A stretch of 64,000 nt of DNA. Source: Tetrapyrgos nigripes (Eukaryota > Basidiomycota > Agaricomycetes > Agaricales > Campanellaceae). Shown here in pieces: positions 55,350-64,000 of the stretch. The stretch covers positions 1 to 64,000 of the forward strand of contig JAACJM010000339.1 in NCBI GenBank assembly GCA_013368315.1, given 5' to 3'. The position numbers and the translations under genes were made by a program. A model generated the notes under the pieces. The model searched no databases. It worked only from the letters and a program-made list of their open reading frames with translations, and was not told where the DNA came from. Positions within the stretch are counted from its first letter, which is position 1. Every line of letters begins with the position of its first letter.

Positions 55350-57073
55350 TGATGAAAGGGGTGTGGGCCAACACTGTGTGTGTGGTGAGTATGAGGCCAC
55401 AGGTTTTCCTTGGACTAGGTATTAATTGTATTCTCATTTCCTGTACAGACACATAGAATGACTGCAGCTTTTTATTTGCAACATATTCTAGAGTATTATA
55501 CTATTATTGCTAGCTTGGAATTCTGGAAATAATTTTGTTGGTACACCAGTTCCAATGCCATCATACAACAATCCCTGGGCAGCATCCTATGGCTCTTATC
55601 AGAATGAGGTTGGACTGACTGTTGACAAGATTTCAGTCGAGATTTTGACACTGAGTAGAGCTGGAAGAAAGAGAAAGAGCAGCCAAGTACTGCCTTGAGG
55701 GAAAGATTGTTTTGTATATCTGTACTGTGCTGCTGAGCCTTGATACATTGTAATATACCCAGGGAAGCTGCTGTCTCAGGGGTACCCGCAATTCACCTAT
55801 CTTCTCTGTCTCAAAATTTGTCTCAAACAATACTGCAAGATGATTAGAAAAGATAGAACATGGAGGTACATGTATGACAACATTGTGGTTATAAGACGAT
55901 GACATGATTGTTTGCCTACAGCCTGGCTACAAAGCTGGAGACAAACAAATGACATAGGTATAAACAGGTAAAATTGGAAGCATTAACGGAAACAACCAGG
56001 GTGCCAATTAGACATAGCCACATGCAGAAATGCAGTGGAAAGAACTCAGCCTCATTCTTCGGCTTCGTAATAGCAGGTTAATAACAAGCTTTTGCCATTG
56101 ATAATCTCTTGAATGCAGAACACAAGCTCAGATAGCTTCTTCAGTTGAGTGGCTTCATTCTCCATGTTGTAATGCATTCACCATGAATGAGGACACTGAA
56201 CCTGGTCAATTGACACTCACAACATGTCAGTCACCTTTTAAACATTGAATATTCAAGGAAGAGATGGGGGTGAGGATATGTATGACTCAATGAGGTGCGT
56301 ACCTCATGAAACGTGGATAACTGAGCTGAAAGTGGTCCAAGCTTCATTGCCTCTTCTATTGCTGCTGAGTGACAAATATCAGTGGCATGCAAACCATGAT
56401 CAGGTCAAACATACCAGTGGATGACTCCATCCTGTCTGTGTAGGTGAGTGTATGCAGAGGAAAGGAGGTGTGTCTTCCTTTGCTTTTGTTTCCAGTATTG
56501 ATAACTCTGGTATCTCCAACACACATTATGAGGCCGAAGAATGAGGCTGAGTTCTTTACACTGCATTTCTGCATATTGGCACCCCAGTTATTTCCGTTCT
56601 TCCTTCCAATTTTACCCATTTATGCCTATGTCATTTGTTTGCTTGCAGCCAGGCTGTAGGCAAACAATATGTCAGTGTCTTATAACACTACAATGCTGTC
56701 AGACCTCAATGCCTTCCAGCAACATCTTCTATTCTTTTGATTGCTCTAATATACCCTACAAAACATCTCTTTGTTGTCTTTCATCATGCCTACTAACAAC
56801 CTTTCCCTAAAGACAGAGCTTTGCTGCTCTTTCTCTCTCTCCAGGTCTTCTCAGCTGACCAAAATCTCCTCAGTCCAACCTCAGTCCAAGAAGAACCATA
56901 GGATGGTGCCTAGGAATGGTTGTATGACAGCATTGGAACTGGTGTACCAATAAAATTATCTCCAGAATTTCAAGCTAGTAATAAGATTACAATTAATGAT
57001 TAGTCCAAGGTAAGATGTGTGGCCTTGTACTCACCAGTCACTACGTGCAGTGTTGGCCCACACCCTTTTCATG
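55350..57073. mobile_element. Large fold-back element (1.7 kb)
   Basis: Left arm 55350-56071 and right arm 56525-57073 are inverted copies, from AAAGGGGTGTGGGCCAACAC at the outer tip through CTTGGACTA, GGTACACCAGTTCCAATGC, AGAGAAAGAGCAGC, GACATGATTGTTTGCCTACAG to AATGAGGCTGAGTTCTTT at the inner end. Identity by eye is around 75-85 percent with several indels, so the element is old. The loop (about 450 bp) has no gene. Its outer tip also resembles 9852-9895. Confidence 0.85.
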
Positions 57074-57640
57074 GTACATAGGTAATTCTTATTTGAGTAC
57101 GCATGGTACCTGGATTGTACCTCAATTGTGATGGTCAACAGATAGCATTGGCTCCATATGTTGGTGCTGGTGTCTATCTGGTCAGCATTATGTGGCCTCC
57201 TCCATAGTAACTTTGGCAGCGTCAGCCCCTTGCCCTGTTACATTAGGTCCACTGCAAGCTCGTCGCTTATTTGGATGTGAGCCTTTGTAGAAGCATTGAC
57301 TGGGGTGTCTGTAATTCCTGACTATGCTTATAGTCTCTCCATACCATAGCCAGGCATATTAAAGTGTATTGCAATTACTGAAGGATGCATAGCCATCCCT
57401 CTATACACCTAGTAATTGTTTTGCTTCACACATAGGTAGTACACTGGAACCACTTTGAGGCAAAATGGTGGATCATTTCTGAAGTGGACTGCAGTGACCT
57501 GGAAGGTTTTTTTTTTTTTTGGTTATCTGCTACCATCTTCGCAACAATCACACCAGACACTCTTATAAGTTCAAAGGCCTTAGGCTTTTGGACTTGCCTG
57601 TGGTCTACTGGAATGTTCTCCCAATTCCATGCCACCTAAA
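57074..57640. other. No gene recognised
   Basis: Contains an 18-base T run near 57506. Otherwise short frames only. Confidence 0.35.
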
Positions 57641-58925
57641 AACAAGACCACTCAAAATGCCACAACCAAAACAACTGTTGCTGGATGACAAACTGGGTGA
57701 GTAGTGTTCTTGCTATCTACTGCTTCTACTCTCCTTTCTCAATCCCTTTGACAGTGCATTTCAAACAGATCGAGAGAGATCTCTTGAGAGCAAGGACACT
57801 TTTGATCAGAACAGTACTCCACCTCCATGTTCTTCTTCTCCTGTGAAAACTCTGGGAACACCAAAGTGAGTACTCTTTGTTCATTTCCTCTACTGACTTT
57901 TCCATTATTGTTTGATGCAGGAGTAATAGAATAGGAGTTCCAATGACTAGTCCACATTCACCTTCTCCTCGCAAATCTACCAGGTTTGTTTCATTTGTGC
58001 ATTGTTTTGCCTTGTACCAATAATGCTGTTAGAGTTGCATCTCATACCACTCCAACTGTGGCCTCGGTGTCATGAGTAGCATTTCTTGTGTCTGTCTGTT
58101 TGATTCTGATTGAATTTACACAGTCATAAAAGGGGTAGATGTTCTTCTGGTGATCAGGAAATTGAACAGTTAGTTCACTGTATCTGTCCTCATTGAGCAT
58201 CCATTCTAAACTCTACCACAGTTCCAACAGCACCAACCCAACTAAGTGCATAGGCAGTACCAGTCCTACAAAGTGTTCCAGGACAGGCTTGGATAATGGT
58301 GTGTCATGCTTCTTCCATCTTCACTAATCCACCTCTGATTAATTTGTGCTAGTCATCAAATCTCCCACAATTACCCTCTTCTTTTCCTTTCCACTTCTCT
58401 TACACTCGTACAAGGGTCTCACTCAATGGTGACAATGAAGAGGACACAGAGCATGAATCAATTGTGCAGGACAATGAAGAATCCAATGGACAAAGCGAGG
58501 GAGCAGCAGATGAAGAGCTTGCAGTTGCCAGTGACAATGAACATGGGTATGTCTTCCTGTACCTGTTTGCTCATTACTTTTCTGACTATTCATTAAGCAT
58601 ATCTGCCTCTGGTGTCTCACCCATCAGTGTGCAGGATTGGGTGGATGGGTACGCACTGTCTCTGAAGCATCAACAAATGTTACAAAGAGAAGGAAGATAG
58701 GAAAAAGAATGAAAAGGAGGCTGTTCATGATGCCTGGTGAGCCCTTCAATTTTATTATACTCCTTCGCAATGTCTGATAATATTTCCAGGGCTGAGGATA
58801 TCAAAATGTGGGGGACTTTCACCATTCCTATGAGTTCAACCCTCCCAAAGTGTGCGAAGTCATGAAAGACTCCTTCAAGCACCCTATTCTAGATGCTGAG
58901 GGTTTCTATGACAGCTGCTTCTGTG
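57641..58925 (+). other. Unrecognised spliced gene fragment
   Basis: Exon-like pieces with plausible GT-AG gaps: LKMPQPKQLLLDDKLGE (donor GTGAGT at 57699), DRERSLESKDTFDQNSTPPP-CSSSPVKTLGTPK (donor GTGAGT at 57866), NRIGVPMTSPHSPSPRKSTR (donor GTTTGT), an acidic piece SLNGDNEEDTEHESIVQDNE-ESNGQSEGAADEE, then SPISVQDWVDGYALSLKHQQ and YEFNPPKVCEVMKDSFKHPI-LDAEGFY. Possibly a regulatory or transposon-borne protein; no family recognised. Confidence 0.35.
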
Positions 58926-59004
58926 TGAGGTTGCAAGTGTTTTTTTGTTTGCTAACATTATGATCCAGTTCTTTTGCTAAAGGTGGTTTACTTTTACCAG
59001 GTCT

Positions 59005-59211
59005 TGTCATGACATCTATATTTAGTACTATTTATTTCTTCTTATCTCCTTATCCTCGGACCTTTACACCATATGACTCTTGTTCCATATGCTACACACC
59101 AGACCTTTCATTTCTCTGATACAGCTTCTTTTACAGCTTCCTTTACACCTTTACTTTTACATATATAAACCCTGTCTTGACACCTGGTTCCCCATCTTGA
59201 CCTCTTTGTCA
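59005..59211 (+). repeat. Putative gypsy 5' LTR (element joined to right DIRS arm)
   Basis: TGTCATGACATC ... ACATATATAAACCC (TATA) ... CTTTGTCA, about 207 bp, followed by TTGGGACCAGG, a primer-site-like sequence. No second LTR to compare. Confidence 0.4.
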
Positions 59212-59942
59212 TTGGGACCAGGTGTGTATCTCCCTTTTCATTACTTATTCCACCTTTACTAATGGGCACTGTAGTTCCAGTACTTATTGCTGTCTGTTAG
59301 GTATTTAATACATTCTTCGTCGTTGGGACCAGTTCCAGTACTTATTGCTGTCTGTTAGCTGAATTGAGCCCATAGCTCCTAGTTATCACTATCTAAGTGC
59401 TCGCCTCTTTGTGACATTAGGTTGAGATCCCTTACTGCACCAGCAGCCTCTGTATAGGTCATCCTTGCGGGCACTACTGTCACCATGTCTGGATGATACG
59501 CTGCACCATCCATCTCTGCATCTTCCCCACTGTATCTGCCACTGCCCTGTGCAGGTTCCCTACATGGTATTGACTTATCAGATCAGAAGCACATCAGCTT
59601 TGATATCGAGAAGAACTCTACAACGACTGCCTGCAACAGCCTTGTCCCCACACTCATCACTCCATTCCCCAGGTCTGCTACTACTTCTGGGAGGGAAACA
59701 ACAGTATAATCCTACCCAGCAATCCAGCCCTACTCTGCTCCCACTTCCTACACTCTGCCTTCTGTCACCTGCCATTTCCCTTTTCTGAATTCAGTACTTC
59801 CACTGCTCCATCACCAGATCTCACTCACACTCCACTTCCATCATCTGTTCCACCTTCTGCCATACCAACAGCCCATCCCAGTCCTACACCTCTTCCCTCA
59901 GCCCCACTCAGCCCCATCACTTCCCCAATCATCAATGTTGAC

Positions 59943-60646
59943 ATGTCCTCCCCTGCTCTTGAAAACCTTCTTCAGGCTCTTGTCAACAACCAGAACCAAC
60001 TGCAATAGGCAATCACTAATTTGGTCAATAGACCTATCCATGAATCCTCTGACAAGACTCCCAAACCTGCCGTTCAAAGGTGAACCAGCTAAACTTGACT
60101 CATTCCTATCTCTCTTCATTCTCTGGACTGGAGAACAGAAACAGCTCAAACTCAATAATGGGAAACTCAACCCACAGAAGTGCATCACTGAGGCACTCCT
60201 CATGATGGAGGGACCCACTGCAGAATGGGCTGCAGAGTATGCCTATCATATAAGCAGAGTTCGAGCAGAAGCTGGAGCAGTCTTCCCCTAGGATGAGAAC
60301 TGGGACAATTTCACCCATGCACTCAAAGTTCAGTTTAGGGTAGCAAAAAGGCAACAGCTGGCCCAGAAAAAGCTTGAGGCACTGAGGCAGGGAGATAAAA
60401 CAGTCTTGGAGTTCTCCCAGATCTTCAAGATGTGGCCAGAGAAGACTGGGTTTTCAGATAAGGACCCCCAGCACAAGCCCCGAACGCACCTTCATAAGGA
60501 TCTACTGTTCCCATTGGCAAATGTGGAGCTAGGACAGAAGGAGGCCCCTAAAAACCTGGATGAGTTGATTGACTGAGCACTTCACGTGGAACAGACCCTA
60601 GCAGAACTCCTAGGAAAGCCTGTCACTGTCCTGACCCCATCCCTCT
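59943..60646 (+). pseudogene. Gypsy gag, broken, truncated at DIRS junction
   Basis: Starts MSSPALENLLQALVNNQNQL at 59943, shifts frame near 60060, then PNLPFKGEPAKLDSFLSLFI, LLMMEGPTAEWAAEYAYHIS, FTHALKVQFRVAKRQQLAQK, VLEFSQIFKMWPEKTGFSDK and HVEQTLAELLGKPV: the capsid of agaricomycete gypsy elements. In-frame stops at 60289 and 60573. The gag ends abruptly at 60647, where the sequence becomes the RT region of the DIRS-like element, out of frame. Confidence 0.8.
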
Positions 60647-60818
60647 GGAGAAATACTCGAAGAAGATCACGGATTGGCTCAGAAACGAACATCATTTCAA
60701 AGGCGAGGCCCAGTCACTTGTCAGCACCCTCCAACATGTCACACTTGTCACCCCTCATGGATGTGCATACCTTGCTGCACTTCACCATTTTGTCTCTGGG
60801 TTCCTGACTGATTTCAAT

Positions 60819-60878
60819 CCATCCATCTGCCATCCATCCATCTGCCATCCATCCATCTGCCATCCATCCATCTGCCAT
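60819..60878 (+). repeat. 15-bp minisatellite, four units (two in left copy)
   Basis: CATCCATCCATCTGC repeated four times, adding PSICH units to the RT frame. The left copy has two units (about 3450-3480), so copy number changed after the two arms separated. Confidence 0.9.
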
Positions 60879-60893
60879 AAGTCATCAAATGCC

Positions 60894-61400
60894 ATGAAGG
60901 AAGACCTTGAGTGGTGGTTAGAGCAGCTGCAGCTACTGTTCCTAGGTCTACACATTATCAAACCCCCTGCTATAGACACTTCCATCTCCCTGTATGTTGA
61001 CACATCCACCTTATGGGGCATTGGTCTCATTCTCAACAACAAATGGTTAGCTTGGCAATTTAAAGAAGGCTGGCAAGGTGATGGACAACATATTGGATGG
61101 GCAGAAATGTTTGCCATCAAACTCGCCATTCTCACCCTCATCTCCTCTCGCATCCACCATACCCACATTCGCATTTACTCAGACAACCAAGGTGTTGTCA
61201 GGGCTCTACATGCCTGTTACTCCAGAGGTAAAGAGCCAGAATGCTTCTCTTTGTCGTATTGTTTGCTCCATGCAGCAACATTCTATCTGGCTGTTGGTAG
61301 AGTGGATTCCTAGTGAGGAGAACCTTGCTGATGAACCTTCCCATGGCATACTGAAGAACAAGCGAGCTATTCATGGCTACCCACCAAAGATTTTCTCAAT
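60894..61400 (+). pseudogene. RNase H of right DIRS-like copy
   Basis: Frame with SLYVDTSTLWGIGLILNNKW, GWAEMFAIKLAI and HIRIYSDNQGVVRALH as on the left. The tail block VEWIPSEENLADEPSHGILK lies in the overlapping frame (61078-61587), so the same frameshift is present in both copies and predates their separation. Confidence 0.75.
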
Positions 61401-61694
61401 GGACATGTTCTCTGTGATGACTCACATATTTCCCCCTTGTAATTGCATTTCTGTTTTTTGTAATCCTATCCATAATGTACCATCCTTGCCTTGTATCCTA
61501 CATACAGAAGTACCAAATTGCATATTATGTCTCCCTTATCATTCTACAATCCACCTAAAGAGACAGATCAATAAGACAACCACCTGACAGTTTCATCGAG
61601 AAATCTTGGCATTGCTGAAAATCTGGAACAATAAAGACAATGGCAGAAGTGCGACCTCATCTCTCCTTCTTCTCTTCTACCATTCTCCTTCCAC

Positions 61695-62860
61695 ATGAAT
61701 CCTCTAGACAAGACATTACAAGCAACATGCCCAGGTCAAGTACACTCTCTGCATCCTCCCATTCCCTCTCTATGCACAGTTCCAAACAGTGTACCTCGTT
61801 ACCCCACTGATTTGCAAATCATCCCTCCTTCACCACAATGCATTGCCCAGGCCTCTCTGACAAAACTGCCTTGGCAGTTGCTGGAGCTGTAAAACCAGAG
61901 ACACTTCACCGTCAACGGAACACAATCATCAAATATGCTGTGTGGGTAGACGACACAGGACTACATGCTCTGAGTCCCTACTCATTGAGTTTGCTGCATC
62001 TTTTTGTGGTTGCCTAGTTGGTGGTGCAGTCAGAGCGAAGATCAGTGCACTCAAGACCTGGCACCTCTCTTTAGGCTACAAGTGGAAAGGTGGAGAACTA
62101 CTACATTGCACTCTCACAGGCATTGAACGCCAAGCCCTAGCATCCTCTCATTGCCCCAAACATTCACCAGTTACGCATGATATGATGAGGAGCCTACATG
62201 TAGCCTTCACCTCTTCCAACTGAGGTATAGACAAGGCAGCCAATTCATCAGCCAAACTGAGTTTCCTTGGTCAGCTACATCTAGGTGAGTGTCACTCAGT
62301 TCTCCTTTTTCTCTCCTTTCCTAAACCTACTTCACAATCAAACAGGTGAAATTTTCCCTTCCCATTCTGATACCCACCTCTTCGATCTGAAGCAGCACCC
62401 ACGAGTCAAGGACGTTACCGAACTCAAGCCCCTTCCTCAATAAAAATACAGACCTATCAATCTGTTCCTACCCAGCACAAAAACTTCAGTTTACAAAGGT
62501 GATAACACTCACATCTCATCCTACAGCAGCTCTCTAAATGCCACAAAAGCTACACACATGCACGTCAAAGACAACAAGCTCTCACCTAATGATCCACTCA
62601 CTTCTTACCGAGACAAATCCAGAAACCTTCAAGTACTCACAAAGGTCACCTTCCTATCCATGTGCAATGAGATCTGGTCATGTGAAGGTTATGGCTGTTT
62701 CACAGGTCACTCCTTTCAAATAGGTGGCACTTCATTCCAACTCCATCAAGGTGTCAACACCGAAATAGTCAAACAATGTGGCTGATGGAAGTCAAGTGCT
62801 TTCACACAGTACTGGAGAGACTTACACACCATTGCCTCAGTCCACATTGACCACACTCAT
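61695..62860 (+). pseudogene. Tyrosine recombinase of right DIRS-like copy
   Basis: 61942-62223 encodes RTTCSESLLIEFAASF, ISALKTWHLSLGYKWKGGEL and continues 15 residues beyond the left copy through HSPVTHDMMRSLHVAFTSSN to a stop. After the stop FLGQLHLGE stands where family members have a C-R-L-G-E box. 62558-62785 carries the C-terminal half with TGHSFQIGGTSF and GVNTEIVKQCG, a stop, then SAFTQYWRDLHTIASVHI. Both catalytic arginines seem to be replaced (H and Q). Confidence 0.7.
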
Positions 62861-64000
62861 GCTTGCAGGTGACTACACAGTTGTCTGAGGAAACACTAGT
62901 TCTCAACTTCACATTACTCACCACTCCAAGGCCATTTTCACTATATGATTAAATATTCTCCCATCTCTACAACTACCGTCCCGATTGTTTCATTTCTTTC
63001 CCTTGACTAGCACAGTGATCTTCTACTACTCTTTCCTTCACCTACAGTATCCATCTACTTCTCTTCCATGTACCACCTTTTGTACTGTTCCACTACAGAA
63101 AATCAACAGCAAATGTATCTGTACATTACTATCCATGACAATACCATGTCTGACAATCTTCTCACGTTCCTGAGACTGAACTGACTCCACATTCTGTCAC
63201 TGCAGTCTTGGAATTCTCCGGACGCTGATCAGCTAAGTTCTAAATGCTGTCATGGGTCAAAGGCTTGCACTGTACTATCCCTCCTGCACTATTCCATTGT
63301 TAGTGCTTGCAATGTGTTCTGAACATATCTAGGAGATGTGTTGGAAGTTTTGAGACTAAAGTATGAGGGATTCATGCAGTGTGGAGGCATACCAAAAATC
63401 CTGCAATTTATCTTAGTAAGGACCACAGAAATCAACTTGCCTTTCAGCTAAGTTTTGGAGATAAAAAAGGGGCGCTGCTAATCAGCTCTAATTGACTGGT
63501 GCATACTTGTACAGTTGTGCATTGGCTACATAAATGCATACATATATACATATCAGACTTAGGAAAATCTGACATGACTTGGGTTATGTCATTGTTTGTT
63601 CATGGTTGATGACAGCTTGAGTCAGATCGAAAAGCCAACACATTGTCCTCAGACTGAGACTAGACTGATCGTTCGTTGTTGGCATTGTAGACTGGCCAAT
63701 AGAAATCGCAGGCATGGAAAAGTTGTGATCTAATTGCTTATGCCTTCGCTCTGCTTGAGTAGAGGTGAAATCGTTTTATGTATAGCCAAATGCAGTGACC
63801 CAAAATGGAGCTGCCTGAGAGAAAAATTGAATTGAATGATGTTGAAGCACGATGGATACACAGCAACATACTGCACTCTAAGAATGCTCCAGCAGGGAGA
63901 CATTAAAAACCCTTCTAGCATGAAAACCACTTTGGGAAAAATCCACATAGTAAGGGAAAAGTTACCACTGCCAGAAAAAGAATACAAGATGGTATAGATA

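Larger units (their letters stand above)
60647..64000 (+). mobile_element. DIRS-like retroelement, right copy, 5' truncated
   Basis: Inverted, nearly identical copy of 1-3647. It starts in the RT connection region (GGAGAAATACTCGAAGAAG) next to a gypsy gag and runs off the window; position 64000 pairs with 338 on the left. RT end, RNase H and recombinase are present in order. Indels distinguish the copies: 30 bp more of a 15-bp minisatellite here and several single bases that reopen frames closed in the left copy. Confidence 0.9.

Noticed and set aside
57506..57524. T run as a poly(A) tail of a minus-strand LINE
   Set aside because: No RT or LINE-like coding sequence lies next to it on the minus strand.
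1..64000. A Starship-type giant element with recombinase captain
   Set aside because: The recombinases are DIRS-type, sit beside RT and RNase H, occur in two inverted broken copies and lack the catalytic arginine. Cargo-like genes are not grouped.

Overview
The window looks like a transposon graveyard from a mushroom-forming basidiomycete (Agaricomycetes). The reasons are GT-AG introns of about 47-65 bp, a cyanovirin-N homology (CVNH) protein, an N-terminal helical domain of the type found on agaricomycete NLR-like proteins, and a repeat load made of copia and gypsy LTR elements, DIRS-like tyrosine-recombinase retroelements, a Tc1 element, a Helitron fragment, hAT elements and many fold-back elements. 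I see no rRNA, tRNA or CRISPR array. LAYOUT. 1-7980: a DIRS-like retroelement on the minus strand (gag, RT, RNase H, tyrosine recombinase, all broken), with a Tc1 element (6185-7812) inserted just 5' of its gag start codon. 8000-10400: a Helitron N-terminal fragment and a small MITE. 10416-17128: a copia LTR element with perfect 5-bp target duplications (ACGGC), whose gag is split by a 1.6-kb non-autonomous LTR element (11014-12610). 18192-20056: a host-type gene for a two-domain CVNH protein with three exons, preceded by a 117-bp tandem duplication. 20600-28100: LINE, copia/gypsy and gypsy fragments on the minus strand, a cluster of the palindrome GGTAGCTACC, and a fold-back element built of roughly 320-bp subrepeats. 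28274-29780: an eight-exon minus-strand gene joining a HeLo/MLKL-NTD-like domain to five glycine-rich repeats, the repeats carried on phase-1 exons; decayed relatives lie at 35.05-35.24 and 36.03-36.44 kb. 30.3-40.3 kb: MITEs, a second fold-back and a solo LTR. 42886-48306: an hAT-type element with 8-bp duplications, split by a rearranged copia copy whose truncated LTR is inverted against its own internal region. 49010-49973: a second, short hAT element. 50-59 kb: unrecognised spliced coding fragments, a gypsy gag remnant and a 1.7-kb fold-back. 59005-60646: a gypsy 5' end. 60647-64000: a second copy of the DIRS-like element's 3' half, inverted relative to the first. The 3.3-kb arms therefore bracket the window and run out of both ends. 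HOW IT FITS TOGETHER. Only two loci look like host genes with intact reading frames: the CVNH gene and the HeLo-like/glycine-repeat gene. Almost everything else is nested or decayed mobile DNA, and the nesting gives a relative order: the hAT element went into an older repeat and the copia copy into the hAT; the Tc1 went into the DIRS element; the small LTR element went into copia gag. The most original candidate is the HeLo-like/repeat gene. Its architecture of one helical domain plus a run of exon-coded repeats, with relatives nearby, is what an expanding self/non-self or cell-death family would look like, but that function is inference from family resemblance and not seen in the sequence.
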